Part shown: piece by piece, positions 21,362 to 30,983 of the stretch | Position numbering within the stretch: position 1 is the stretch's first letter | How the letters are laid out: each line of letters starts with the position of its first letter | Made by a program: the position numbers and the translations under genes | Notes under the pieces: model-generated | Told to the model about the DNA's origin: nothing | Database searches by the model: none | The model's input: the letters and a program-made list of their open reading frames with translations, nothing else | Virus record (IMG/VR): IMGVR_UViG_3300048573_000087 | Location: 1 to 50,933 of that record | Length of the DNA: 50,933 nt | Source: a virus | Strand: one strand, 5' to 3'

Positions 21362-21579
21362 GCGCAAAAATCATCTCATTAGAGGAACGTAAATTTGTCC
21401 GTAGATTCGTGGACATATATACCAAAGAAGGGGAGACAGCAGCAGGTAAATACGCGCACGATCAGGGTCTAGGGGATAATGACAAGGATATGGTGCGGTA
21501 TCGCGCTGAGATAAAGAAAGAGTTTCTTAGGCGCGGATATACATTTCCAAAACCACAACATCAACCGGAGGTAGGATAA
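21358..21579 (+). CDS. hypothetical protein, 73 aa
   Basis: ATGA overlap with the exonuclease. Mostly helical and charged (LEERKFVRRFVDIYTKEGETAA, MVRYRAEIKKEFLRRG); a small DNA-binding role is possible but no helix-turn-helix can be claimed. Confidence 0.6.
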   Translation: MSAKIISLEERKFVRRFVDIYTKEGETAAGKYAHDQGLGDNDKDMVRYRAEIKKEFLRRGYTFPKPQHQPEVG

Positions 21580-21580
21580 A

Positions 21581-21967
21581 ATGAAGTTGGCTATTGTTGG
21601 TAGTCGTAGTATTACGGACAAGAATGTTGTGCTTGAACAGGTAAACTTGGCTATGGAGAAGTACGGTGGGGTAGATGATGCTATTGTAATACTTAGCGGC
21701 GGTGCTAAGGGCGTGGATACTGTGGCCCGCGAAGTAGCATATGATATGGGTTGTGATTTCGTTCTGTTCAAACCGTACCACATGCTTGATTCAACTGTAG
21801 AATACACCCCCAAGTATTTCTTCACTCGTAACAAGCAGATTGCAGACAATGCCGATGTTGTAGTGATTGTGTGGGATGGTAAGTCCAACGGCACTCGCCA
21901 CATGGTGGATTATTGCAAGAAACACAAAAAACCCTTTATTTTATACGATGGCTCGGCTACGGAGTAG
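21581..21967 (+). CDS. SLOG-fold (YspA/cpYpsA-related) nucleotide-binding protein
   Basis: Rossmann-like SLOG domain: IVGSRS (5-10), SGGAKGVD (39-46), RNKQIADNADVVV (83-95) and WDGKSNGT (98-105). At 128 aa it is a single domain close to the DUF2493/YspA family. SLOG proteins bind nucleotides or nucleotide-derived ligands and often act in phage-host conflict; the ligand here is unknown. The start follows CCGGAGGTAGG. Confidence 0.85.
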   Translation: MKLAIVGSRSITDKNVVLEQVNLAMEKYGGVDDAIVILSGGAKGVDTVAREVAYDMGCDFVLFKPYHMLDSTVEYTPKYFFTRNKQIADNADVVVIVWDGKSNGTRHMVDYCKKHKKPFILYDGSATE

Positions 21968-22397
21968 AATACGGGCTTACTCTATAGCCTCAGTGAGCCC
22001 TAGCTTGCTGACGGCTGTAGAGAAGCTGCACACCGAGTGCTTCGGCCAAGCCGACTATTACGCCACGATAGGTAAGATTAAGCATGAGTTATCTTTGAGC
22101 CTATTGTGCCGACTGTTTGTGGCCACGTACAACGGGGATATAGTTGGGTATTTGCTTGTGGGTGTGCTGCCACAATTTAACCAACTTAGAGGGGAGCGAT
22201 TGGGTGTGTCGCGGAAGTGGCGTCGGCGCGGTCTTGGCCGTACCCTATTAATGCGGGCGCTTGAGTATACTCATGCGGAGGACATGCAATACAGCACGTA
22301 TATCTCTGTAGAGAATACCGCCAGTATCAGACTTCATTTGAATTGCGGTTTGCAGATAACAAAAAGTGATAAGGCGTTTCTATACTTACGAGATTAA
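21948..22397 (+). CDS. GNAT N-acetyltransferase
   Basis: Acetyl-CoA-binding motif A is present as LGVSRKWRRRGLGRTLLMRAL (85-105), followed by VENTASIRLHLNCGL, the usual fold end. ~149 aa, complete. The target (protein, peptide or small molecule) is unknown. The start is uncertain: ATG 21948 overlaps the SLOG gene by 20 nt and has no good ribosome-binding site. Confidence 0.83.
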   Translation: MARLRSRIRAYSIASVSPSLLTAVEKLHTECFGQADYYATIGKIKHELSLSLLCRLFVATYNGDIVGYLLVGVLPQFNQLRGERLGVSRKWRRRGLGRTLLMRALEYTHAEDMQYSTYISVENTASIRLHLNCGLQITKSDKAFLYLRD

Positions 22398-22403
22398 TCT
22401 AAC

Positions 22404-22419
22404 GTAGTCTACAGACTAC
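22404..22419. repeat. 16-bp palindrome copy 12 (centre AC)
   Basis: GTAGTCT-AC-AGACTAC, six bases after the GNAT stop and before TAGGAG of the last plus-strand gene; last copy before the 27-kb late block. Confidence 0.95.
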
Positions 22420-22432
22420 ACCTAGGAGACTT

Positions 22433-22636
22433 ATGACAATAGCAGTAACAGTGAATGTTCCGGGCGGGGTTGAGTGTGTTGTTACCGAGGTATGGCCAGA
22501 TGATATTGAAGTTGGTCGTTGTACAGAGCACACAGTAGGTGGTGGATGTCAGCAGACATTTCACGCTTGGGGAGATAAGCAACTATTAATACGTGAGATT
22601 CTTACCCCTGTTCCCAAGATGCAAGAAGCCGCGTAG
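22433..22636 (+). CDS. hypothetical protein, 67 aa
   Basis: Starts behind CTAGGAGA. A short beta-rich sequence (TIAVTVNVPGGVECVVTEVW) with three Cys. Its last 35 nt overlap the convergent lysozyme gene on the other strand. No family recognised. Confidence 0.6.
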   Translation: MTIAVTVNVPGGVECVVTEVWPDDIEVGRCTEHTVGGGCQQTFHAWGDKQLLIREILTPVPKMQEAA

Positions 22637-23054
22637 CACGTTTCCCAACCTGTTTAGCCCACAGGGAGGCTGTAAGTCCTGAAAGGACATCCTCAGTACG
22701 GCCAGCCTTCATTGCGGCGAGGGTGTTTTTGAATGTAAGCAGCTTTCCTGTTGGGTCCTCTGTTGACGGGCCTACACCCAAATTGTAGGCCATATTAGCC
22801 AGAACCTCTTGCCTGCCATCGCTCAGGGACCGCCACCACGGCAGGTACTTGTCGAGTAACATAGTGGTCCTATCAATATCATTCTCCAGCATCAAATCCA
22901 TTTCCCCCTCGCTTAAATCCCTGTCCGACATATTCCTTCCATAACCCACAGTTATCTTTCCTTTGGGCGTAATAGGTACACCTGTATCATCATAGATACG
23001 TGGCCTACGACCCTCATCAACCTTTAGTTGTGCCTTGAGTCGTTGCTTATTCAT
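22602..23054 (-). CDS. endolysin, GH24 lysozyme (T4/P22 type)
   Basis: Muramidase cutting peptidoglycan. The catalytic triad aligns as Glu14 (VDEG), Asp23 (IYDDTG) and Thr35 (ITVGYGRN). ANMAYNLG and the C-terminal FKNTLAAMKAG region are typical. 150 aa, no signal peptide or membrane segment, so it needs a holin; the holin candidate is 23 kb away at 45810. It is the last gene of the late block, overlapping the ejection-protein gene by four bases. It could also be carried in the virion with those proteins. Confidence 0.92.
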   Translation of the reverse strand: MNKQRLKAQLKVDEGRRPRIYDDTGVPITPKGKITVGYGRNMSDRDLSEGEMDLMLENDIDRTTMLLDKYLPWWRSLSDGRQEVLANMAYNLGVGPSTEDPTGKLLTFKNTLAAMKAGRTEDVLSGLTASLWAKQVGKRATRLLASWEQG

Positions 23055-25066
23055 TTACGTGGACCAACTCCTGATATATCTTCCTCTGTAGCACCTGCAC
23101 TTCTAGCTACTGCCTCCAATTCCTTCTGCCTCTTTTGTAGTGCGGCAATCTGCACGTTTATGTCAGCGTTCTCTCCTTCGGACAGAATCTCTGTTGCTGG
23201 TTGCGGCATCACGGATTCCTTAGGGGTAGCGCCTCTCCACGAATCAATCCTGCCGGATTCGACTTGCTTGTTCCTACTTTTACCAGCCTTAGTCTGCTCA
23301 ACAGTGATCGCATGTAGATCGCTAAGTAGCCCTTTCAAATACTCATCAGGTGTCTTTCCGCCAAGGGCTCTCTCGAACTCAGGAGAAGTCTCATAGGTAC
23401 GAAGTACCTTAGCAACAGCATTCAGTGTCTTTATCGAATTGAGAATCTCTGGAGACGTAATCATAGCGGCCTGCTTTATATCAGTCGGGCCACTAAGAAG
23501 GTCGTTATACGAGCCAGTTGTAACTAACGGATTAAAGATGAACTCACCCGCTTTGTAGGTAAGGATATCCTGTAGCGGAAGTTCTCCAGCGAAGGACAGA
23601 TTCTTTGCCTCGGACATAATAGCCGGTAATGACATCTTCACCTTAGCCACTTCATTAGCTAAGCCAAACACAAGCTGCTTGCGTTGCTCTGGTGTGGTGT
23701 TAATAGCCACACGCGGGTCGCCCATTACATAGATAGACTGCCTGTCGCCCGAGGCGACGCTCTTGTTCAGAATATCAATGCCCTTTTGCTTACTCTCCGG
23801 GGTAGTGTCGGGATTGCTGTCTAGAGCAGCCGAGGCTGCTCCAAGTACCGTGCTGTTATAGGCACCGGGAGAAACCTTACGATCAGGAAGAATACCATTG
23901 GTAACATTACGTAGACCCTCAATTAAACTAGGCAACTGCTGCTGGAAGTCGCCAACCAGTGCAGCACCCGGGTCATTCTTATACCAGTTCTTGAGTTGCT
24001 CGGGATTCATGTTTTGCATACGTTGCATCGTATCTACCACAAACTTAGCACCAGTGCCGGGGGCTGCGCGTTCAGCTAACGCCAGCATTGGGAATGCTTT
24101 GGCGCCAGCAACATCGAGATAGGCCATCATACCATCACGATTGGTTTTCATAATAGTCGAGAAGGATTGGGATGTTACCATTGTCTCGATGTTCTTGAAA
24201 TACTCATTGATGTTATTGGTAGTAGTGCTGATAACACTCGGGTCTACCATTTTATCCTGTAGGCGAGATTGCGCCGCAGATAGGGCGCGTTGTTTTGCCA
24301 ACCCGATCTCATTCATAAGTTCTTCTGGTTTCATAATAGACCCATCATTGGTGATACGGGCTTGCATCTTTCCTAAGATACCAAGAGTTTCATTGTGTGC
24401 AATACCAGAGGCATAGTTGTATGTTTGAGCAGCGGCTACGCGGCCTTGTGCAAATCCATTCTCTATGCGCTTGTTCTCTAACTCAATTTGAGATGTTTGA
24501 TTAAGTCGATTTAGCACAATGTTGCGGTGCTCATCTGTAACTACCGGCCCGCTAGGAGTTACATTTGCTAAGCCATTGTTAATGGCCAAATTATCCAAGT
24601 GGCTTTGCAGCGCCGCCTGTTGTTTCTCTCCCGCAGTTTTATCAAGCAAACCAGTACCCGGACCAAAATCACCAAAGAACGCAGCGGCTTGGCTACGGAA
24701 CTCTGATGCCTTACCGGGCAGACGAGCAGACGCAGACTGAACCGCCTTGGCGGCAAGTATCTTTGCTCCACTGTCCGTGAGTAATCCCTGTTGCCGCATC
24801 TTGGCTATCTTGCTTAGGCTAAGTTCCTTATCAACGTCTGGAGAAACACCCGCCATACCCGATTTGAGCGTTGGGTCATTTGCTGGTCCCGGCTCGGTAG
24901 TCCCGCCCTCCAAATCAGATGCCACCTTGGCTGTATAGCCCTCCAGCGCCAAGTTAGCTGCGGTCTTAACCAAGTCGGTCGGGTCCGTGGCTATAGGACG
25001 GCTAAAGTTCCGATCAGGGAATTGAACAGTACCTACATCTTTAGTAAACGTCTTGTCGCCAGCCAT
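23051..25066 (-). CDS. internal virion (ejection) protein, 671 aa
   Basis: Long, helical, Ala/Lys/Gln-rich protein without enzymatic motif, placed between the giant ejection protein and the lysozyme, the position of T7 gp15. Such proteins leave the capsid with the DNA and line a channel through the envelope. Assigned by size, composition and gene order. The start is coupled to the preceding stop. Confidence 0.7.
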   Translation of the reverse strand: MAGDKTFTKDVGTVQFPDRNFSRPIATDPTDLVKTAANLALEGYTAKVASDLEGGTTEPGPANDPTLKSGMAGVSPDVDKELSLSKIAKMRQQGLLTDSGAKILAAKAVQSASARLPGKASEFRSQAAAFFGDFGPGTGLLDKTAGEKQQAALQSHLDNLAINNGLANVTPSGPVVTDEHRNIVLNRLNQTSQIELENKRIENGFAQGRVAAAQTYNYASGIAHNETLGILGKMQARITNDGSIMKPEELMNEIGLAKQRALSAAQSRLQDKMVDPSVISTTTNNINEYFKNIETMVTSQSFSTIMKTNRDGMMAYLDVAGAKAFPMLALAERAAPGTGAKFVVDTMQRMQNMNPEQLKNWYKNDPGAALVGDFQQQLPSLIEGLRNVTNGILPDRKVSPGAYNSTVLGAASAALDSNPDTTPESKQKGIDILNKSVASGDRQSIYVMGDPRVAINTTPEQRKQLVFGLANEVAKVKMSLPAIMSEAKNLSFAGELPLQDILTYKAGEFIFNPLVTTGSYNDLLSGPTDIKQAAMITSPEILNSIKTLNAVAKVLRTYETSPEFERALGGKTPDEYLKGLLSDLHAITVEQTKAGKSRNKQVESGRIDSWRGATPKESVMPQPATEILSEGENADINVQIAALQKRQKELEAVARSAGATEEDISGVGPRK

Positions 25067-28000
25067 TACTTAGGTTCCTCTTTTAGTTGTCCACTTAACA
25101 GAAGGTTTGTATGCGGGCCATTGTACTTGAGCCAGTCCGGCATTGATTTGTCCACTAATTGATTCGAGTAGTTTTTATACCACTGTAGAATCTGCTTTGT
25201 CTTTTCATCTGACCCGCTGAATATCTGCTGATGCACAGATTCCATGATGTCTTTCCATGAGGATTCGTCAACCTGTGCGCGGTAGTAATCCATCATCACT
25301 TGCACATTCTCCGAAGTCTTGGGGTTATTAATTGCCCCACTCAGCCCTCCGAGGTAGTTGTAGTGAAGATCAACAATAGCCTTCACGTAGTCTTTCTTGA
25401 CCGCCTCAATGGCCTTGTTCGCCATGCGAAGATCGCCGACAAACTTAGCCTCTGACGGGCGGAAACCCAAAGCCTGCCCTATGATAGTTCCAGCACTAAA
25501 CCCGGATGTACCCGTGTCTACAACAACTCGGCCTTGATTATCAATTATCATATGAGTAGTAGACATCGTATGTGCTTTAGTAAGGTTGTTCCACGTAGAG
25601 GCTGTCTTGGCTAGCTCACTGGCCACATAAGCAAACTCTTTATCGGTCCACTGTACCTTCTCTGCATTGGCCACAAGTGGCTTAAGTTTAGCAATTCCTT
25701 GAAACAGATGGGAGCTAACCTGACCAAAGGCGCCGAACATATTTCCTAGAGACTTACCTTCCGTCACAACGCTAACCATATTCTCAACCAAGCCATCTGT
25801 AATGGAGCCGCGACCACCCAACTCTATGTTGGCTCCTAGTCCCATATAGGCAGTAAGGTCCCATACGCCTCCGTTAACGTACTTAATAGTCTCCGGGCTC
25901 AACTGCTCAGGTGTTACTCCTGCCTGCTGTGCCGCATAGTTCATAGCATATTTTCCAAGAGGAACACCGGCTGCGCCATATAACGCAAACTGCATCATCA
26001 TAAACTTCCGGCGTTGCGCGGCTGAGAACTTATGGTTTCCGCCGAACATCGTCGGCAGCATAGATTCTACCCACTTAGCCTGAATCTGCATGAACTGTGT
26101 TGGCAGGGAGAACATACCCTTCTGCCAAGCAGCACGATTGGCTCGTGTCATATTCATGGATATGTGCATGGTATAGTCAAGGATATCCTTGAGTTCCTTA
26201 TCACCAATATCCATTACTGTTTTTCCAGCATTCTCTCCTAACCATTTTTCTGTAGCTGCTGAGAACGAATAGGCACGGTTGAACAGTTCCCCGCGACGAT
26301 AGAACAGCAACCCCCTATCCGCAGCATCCTTAATGGCCTTTAGGCCGATGCCATAGGACTGTGCCGCTGCTGAGTGGTCCGCCGTGGCCCGGATAGAATC
26401 CCGTAATCCTGCCTTAAGAAACAACTCGTGCATCTTAGCGAATTCCTCCCCCTTGAGGCCCATAGCCTTGCCTACAGAACGAATGTAGGTAGGGTTATCC
26501 GAGTACATCACGGCAGTCATTCCGAGTCCCTTCCGAAGGTCACGGGCGGCTGTAGCTGGATGTAGAGAGAAGGCCAGAGAGGCGCCCTGCGCTTGGACGA
26601 ACAACTGTGCTGGATTAAACCAGCCCAACAGGGCATGGAACGCCGCAGCACGTCCCGCAGCAAAGGGGTCCTTCTGCGCGATATTCATAACAAAGTTACG
26701 GGCAAACTTAGGGGTCTTAGCGGAAGCTATTTCCTCCCCGAATACCGTAATAGGCTTCTCGGCCCACTCTGCGAGGGAGCGCATGTGCTGTGACAACCAC
26801 ACTTCCTCATTGGTGGGAATGCGGGCTTGGTCCTTAATCCAGTTGGCGTATGCTTCCAAGGACGCACGTTCGGGCGAACCAGAGCGTAGCGTAACTGACT
26901 CGGTAGCCTCACGGAAACTGACGATATCGGGGCGAATCGCGTTCATCTTACGCGCTGTATTCATCCACCGCTGCTGCTCAGCCATGCGCCACTCATTGCG
27001 TGGGTAGTAGTTTGATACATGCTGGATGTATCGCTGAATAGACTCAAAGGCGCTAAACTGCTTTGGCACTTCGCCGCTTATCCCAAATAGAATGTCGTGC
27101 GTAGCACGCGGGCTGGTGAATAACCCACCATGCATTCCATAGGATTCCCGGGATAATTGATCAGCGGACATCTCACGATCACTTAACACATGCAGGCTAT
27201 TAGGGTCCGTGGCGAGGTTACCCCGCAGACTCTCCTCCAGCATAGTACGAATTTCGTCCTCACTGTGACCAAGACTCTCCAACTCAAGACGCCACTTGGC
27301 TACCTCGAAGTCATCATTGGAGTTCAGGATGCGGCTAATAAGAGTTCGTATAGTTTTTTGCTTAGCCAAGAATTGATCGGCTTCTTTCTTGCTGTCAAAC
27401 ATACGCAATGTCTTTTGACCAAATATCTTATCCGGTGACCCATTAAGAGTGCCCCGCATATCTTCTTTTACAAAGTAAAAAGCATTCTTATACATCTTGG
27501 GGACATAGCCAACCTTGTAATTCAAAACCCTGTTAGGTAGTTCACTAATACGATTGGCTGCTATAAAGGCATAGTCATAGTGCTCCCCATTGAGAGACAT
27601 AGGCTTCTCAAGTTTAACCAGCTTGTAGCCCTGATCGTACAGGTTCTCAAAGTTAATCGCTGCACGATCTTCCGCGCCACCTAAACCATTATGTCCCACG
27701 GGATTGTACAGCTTCTCCACACCCTTTCCTTGCAGGTGAGTGCGAGCGCCAGCAGCCGTATCAATGGGCTTACCAATAGAATCTAGTCCTTCAACATCAA
27801 CCCGTTTAAGACCACGGAATGCCAGAGTTTTTCTTACTTGATCGTTCTTAATCATGTAGAGATAATCCAGCACCCGACGGACACCGTAGTATGCGGAAAT
27901 CTCGTTGTCCTCTAACTTCATCAGCCGCAGTTCGTCTATGGTATAGACCTTGCCACGAATGACCTCATTCGCTACATTTAGTTCAGTATGACCGTCCCCT

Positions 28001-29757
28001 TGAAGTAGAACCCGATCTACCTTCTTTAAACTAGCGCGAGCCTTTGGTGTAAGAAAGGATTTGCCAATAGGCTTTAGTGCATCAAAGATAGAACCAACGA
28101 GAGTGGTGCTGAGTTGCGCTCCTCCGAGTTCAGCCCGAGTTGCAGCATTGACGGCCTCGCTGGTTACTTCGCGACCCTCAAGTTTAGCCATCCACAAAGA
28201 TGGTGTGGCAACATGCGCCTGTACAGGCCCCACGGAGGGCTTACCCCCCATCGTACCTACATCATCGGTGGTGAATGTGTACTTGTCATTACTCTTAATT
28301 AAAAAACGGCCCGGGGTAGTCTCAACGATCTCACCCTTCTGGATAACACCGTTCTCGGTTAAGTCCCTCAACACCGCCTCAGCCGCAGTGCGAGTACGCA
28401 ATGGATTACCAGTTTTCTTGGCTCCGAAGGTAATCTCCGCCTCCATGTTTAATTCATTTACTCCCTTGAGTGTTAGCCCGTTAAAGCCTGAGCCCGGCTC
28501 ATCTGCAAAGGTACGCCACTTACCTAGGTACTTTTCTTTAGCCGCTTCTATCTCAGCCGCTCGCAGAGGGTCAGCCAGCAATGGATTACTACTACGCATG
28601 AAGTCAGCAAGGTCTTGCTCCCGCTTGCGTAGGTCCTGCATAGTTTCACCAGCAATCCCATCTGTGTAGGTAGCCGGGTCAAGTCCCGCAGCCTTAAAGG
28701 GCATGGCGTTAGTAGCAGCAACATCGCGAGGAACCCCAGTGATCTTAGCAGCAGAACCATTCACATCTTGTAGAACTGTGGAGTTCAACTTAGCCGCTTC
28801 CGTCACCTTTTTGGCATCGGCCATGTAGGTTATCGGATTTGTTGCCCGTTTGACGGCGCGAACCATACCAGCAATCATCTTAGGTGTGGCTATACCTGCT
28901 GCAACAAGGCCGGACTCAAACGCCGTACTCTTAACAACCAACTGATCGCTATAGGGCTGAGTAAACTTATCAAGCAACACAGCGGCTGCAACCGGATTGC
29001 CGCTGGAGGCATCCATCGCACGTTGCTTCAATTCTGGTAACAGCCGCTCTTTTTCACCGGCGGGTAGGGCGCTCCATGCCTCGAACCACTTACGAGACAG
29101 ATCAGCACGCACCATGCTATGCCCTGTAAGGTTAGATACATCATTGGCTTCGGTGGGCCACACAAGGCTCTGTAGAAGGATACCTCCGTAGTTCTTAACC
29201 TTACTCCACAAATCGGGCTGGCTCTGCAATAGGTCATGCGCCATCTCACCGATCTTCTGTTGCACAACCATGTTATTGTGTGTTTCCTCATCCAAATTGG
29301 GTGCAACGCTATCAATGACGGCCTCGTGATAGCCGCCGATATCGGCGCGAGCATCTTGAATCTCGCGTAGTATACCCCCCATCCCAACAATCATTTCTTT
29401 GGCTTTATCTGGCGCGAGATTATTGATGTAGCCGGCCATGAGGGATTTCATTCCCTCTGTATCATCATTAGCCCTAGCATCAAGCACCATTTTTTTAAGA
29501 CCAATATACCCGGTGTCCGTCTCGGCCATACCACGATACCGAGTAAATTTGTCCGCGATCTCTGGCACCGAGAAATCGCCTGCGCTTTGCTTAGACATAA
29601 CTAAAGCCGCCTGTAGTGTGCGGAAATTAGTCATGTGTTCGTCATTGGCTGGTGCTGAGTTAAGCGGAGTCGTGACTATATCTAGGAAATCGGGGGACTC
29701 CTGCTCTCCTTCACTATTTCCGATCAGTACATCAGGTAACGACTGGTCTTGTTCCAT
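25066..29757 (-). CDS. giant internal virion (ejection) protein, 1563 aa
   Basis: The largest gene in the window. Gene order (after a gp14-like, before a gp15-like protein) matches T7 gp16-type ejection proteins. Unlike T7 gp16, no transglycosylase motif is visible at the N-terminus. The C-terminal third has long amphipathic and membrane-prone stretches (NPAQLFVQAQGASLAFSL; FMMMQFALYGAAGVPLG), consistent with membrane insertion. Similar large proteins in other podoviruses are virion-borne. Lytic activity, if any, may come from the lysozyme at 22602 or the transglycosylase at 10028. Confidence 0.75.
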   Translation of the reverse strand: MEQDQSLPDVLIGNSEGEQESPDFLDIVTTPLNSAPANDEHMTNFRTLQAALVMSKQSAGDFSVPEIADKFTRYRGMAETDTGYIGLKKMVLDARANDDTEGMKSLMAGYINNLAPDKAKEMIVGMGGILREIQDARADIGGYHEAVIDSVAPNLDEETHNNMVVQQKIGEMAHDLLQSQPDLWSKVKNYGGILLQSLVWPTEANDVSNLTGHSMVRADLSRKWFEAWSALPAGEKERLLPELKQRAMDASSGNPVAAAVLLDKFTQPYSDQLVVKSTAFESGLVAAGIATPKMIAGMVRAVKRATNPITYMADAKKVTEAAKLNSTVLQDVNGSAAKITGVPRDVAATNAMPFKAAGLDPATYTDGIAGETMQDLRKREQDLADFMRSSNPLLADPLRAAEIEAAKEKYLGKWRTFADEPGSGFNGLTLKGVNELNMEAEITFGAKKTGNPLRTRTAAEAVLRDLTENGVIQKGEIVETTPGRFLIKSNDKYTFTTDDVGTMGGKPSVGPVQAHVATPSLWMAKLEGREVTSEAVNAATRAELGGAQLSTTLVGSIFDALKPIGKSFLTPKARASLKKVDRVLLQGDGHTELNVANEVIRGKVYTIDELRLMKLEDNEISAYYGVRRVLDYLYMIKNDQVRKTLAFRGLKRVDVEGLDSIGKPIDTAAGARTHLQGKGVEKLYNPVGHNGLGGAEDRAAINFENLYDQGYKLVKLEKPMSLNGEHYDYAFIAANRISELPNRVLNYKVGYVPKMYKNAFYFVKEDMRGTLNGSPDKIFGQKTLRMFDSKKEADQFLAKQKTIRTLISRILNSNDDFEVAKWRLELESLGHSEDEIRTMLEESLRGNLATDPNSLHVLSDREMSADQLSRESYGMHGGLFTSPRATHDILFGISGEVPKQFSAFESIQRYIQHVSNYYPRNEWRMAEQQRWMNTARKMNAIRPDIVSFREATESVTLRSGSPERASLEAYANWIKDQARIPTNEEVWLSQHMRSLAEWAEKPITVFGEEIASAKTPKFARNFVMNIAQKDPFAAGRAAAFHALLGWFNPAQLFVQAQGASLAFSLHPATAARDLRKGLGMTAVMYSDNPTYIRSVGKAMGLKGEEFAKMHELFLKAGLRDSIRATADHSAAAQSYGIGLKAIKDAADRGLLFYRRGELFNRAYSFSAATEKWLGENAGKTVMDIGDKELKDILDYTMHISMNMTRANRAAWQKGMFSLPTQFMQIQAKWVESMLPTMFGGNHKFSAAQRRKFMMMQFALYGAAGVPLGKYAMNYAAQQAGVTPEQLSPETIKYVNGGVWDLTAYMGLGANIELGGRGSITDGLVENMVSVVTEGKSLGNMFGAFGQVSSHLFQGIAKLKPLVANAEKVQWTDKEFAYVASELAKTASTWNNLTKAHTMSTTHMIIDNQGRVVVDTGTSGFSAGTIIGQALGFRPSEAKFVGDLRMANKAIEAVKKDYVKAIVDLHYNYLGGLSGAINNPKTSENVQVMMDYYRAQVDESSWKDIMESVHQQIFSGSDEKTKQILQWYKNYSNQLVDKSMPDWLKYNGPHTNLLLSGQLKEEPK

Positions 29758-30188
29758 TAACCCCTCTTAGGAGTTGCTGCTGCGAAGATTGTGGACGAAA
29801 GAGCACCAATGGCCTGCCACTTATTGCCCTCTTGCTGGTAACCAACTACCTCAGACTGTTTATCGAGTACATAGCCCTGCCACGCGCCCATGCCTTGTAA
29901 GAAGTTATCATTACGGGCTTCCGAGGATTTTACCGAACTAACAGAACCAGCCACCGCCGACGAACTAGGAGCAACGCCAGCCGCCTCACCAGAGGTAAGC
30001 ACAGCGGCGCGTGCTGCTCTAGCCTGTCTGCGGGCATCTAGCCGCGCCTTACGAAGCTCAAGGTCCTGCATGGCCTTCTGGCCCTCGATTCCCTCCTTTT
30101 GCGCCTGCGCCCCTTTCTTTTGGGTGCCGTATACTTTATAGGAGGAATAGAGCGTTGTTGCTCCGGCTAACCCTGAGGTTATGGCCAT
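29757..30188 (-). CDS. internal virion protein, gp14-like, 143 aa
   Basis: Small Ala/Gln/Lys-rich helical protein (KEGIEGQKAMQDLELRKARL) with a Gly-rich N-terminus (ITSGLAGATTLYSSYKVYG), in the position of T7 gp14 just ahead of the large ejection protein. Stop and next start overlap. Function inferred from order and composition. Confidence 0.65.
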   Translation of the reverse strand: MAITSGLAGATTLYSSYKVYGTQKKGAQAQKEGIEGQKAMQDLELRKARLDARRQARAARAAVLTSGEAAGVAPSSSAVAGSVSSVKSSEARNDNFLQGMGAWQGYVLDKQSEVVGYQQEGNKWQAIGALSSTIFAAATPKRG

Positions 30189-30189
30189 G

Positions 30190-30645
30190 TTAGTCTACCA
30201 CCTTTGAATAAATGTGTTCGTGAAGGTCATATCCTCTGGAAATAAGCATCCGGGAGAAATCGTGTTCGGGCTTCATGTGCATGAAGAACCAGTTTACTCC
30301 TCGTAGTTCTTTTAACCGATCTTCCGAAAATTTCAATAACCTCATTCCAGCCAGCTTTCCACGGTACTCTGGCGATATGTAGAAGATGTCGTTAAGGGCG
30401 CACAGCATTCCACTATAATGTGGGTGTGGATTAATAAAGTAACAATTATACCCAACAAGAGTGCCGTCGTCTGCTCTGGCCGTAAAGATGTACAGCATTT
30501 CCGCCTGCTCAGCTTTATAGTAGAAATCCCAGTTAGGGTCGTATTTTACTTTGTCCTGATGCTTGGCAAGTTCTTTATAGTGCTTCTCAAATAACGGCAT
30601 GGCCTCAATAATAACAGTTGCTATTGTTTCTTGTTGATATCTCAT
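30190..30645 (-). CDS. GNAT-like acetyltransferase in the virion block
   Basis: YISPEYRGKLAGMRLLKFSEDRLKE is a relaxed form of GNAT motif A. TARADDGTLVGYNCYFINPHPHYSG precedes it and FSRMLISRGYDLHEHIYSK ends the fold. 151 aa. Phage late blocks often hold such a protein beside ejection genes, probably modifying a virion or host protein. The start at 30645 overlaps the preceding stop by four bases; a longer reading from 30678 lies inside that gene. Confidence 0.7.
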   Translation of the reverse strand: MRYQQETIATVIIEAMPLFEKHYKELAKHQDKVKYDPNWDFYYKAEQAEMLYIFTARADDGTLVGYNCYFINPHPHYSGMLCALNDIFYISPEYRGKLAGMRLLKFSEDRLKELRGVNWFFMHMKPEHDFSRMLISRGYDLHEHIYSKVVD

Positions 30646-30983
30646 ACTTCGGTTCCTCCCTCTATTGGGAAGGACCACCCATACATATGTAAATCTTTTC
30701 CCGGCTCACTTCTAAAACGGAACTGTACGGCCTTACCAGAACCTCGCACCTTGTTCTTAGTTACAACTATATCATATCCCGGATCAAACGTCTCTGGAAG
30801 CACATCCGGGGCCACCATTATCCGAAAGTGTCTATACGCCTGAAACTCAGGTGTGTACTTCCCTCCGGAGGCGGAATTGGCGAAATCCCACCTAGCTTGC
30901 ACCATGCACGAACTTGCTGGAGCAAGTATTGCTGACACGCACTCGGCGGCAGGGGCAAGAAGTGTTGTTACACTAAAAGACAT
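30642..30983 (-). CDS. hypothetical structural protein, 113 aa
   Basis: A beta-rich protein (YDIVVTKNKVRGSGKAVQFRFRSEPG) following the PKD-domain gene directly. No family recognised; probably a tail or spike accessory. Confidence 0.6.
   Translation of the reverse strand: MSFSVTTLLAPAAECVSAILAPASSCMVQARWDFANSASGGKYTPEFQAYRHFRIMVAPDVLPETFDPGYDIVVTKNKVRGSGKAVQFRFRSEPGKDLHMYGWSFPIEGGTEV

Noticed and set aside
467-22419. Palindromes as intrinsic terminators
   Set aside because: None is followed by a T tract and several lie between genes that must be co-transcribed; a true terminator of another form exists at 1469.
25066-29757. Giant protein as an N4-type virion RNA polymerase
   Set aside because: I see no polymerase motifs, and its length and neighbours fit ejection proteins.
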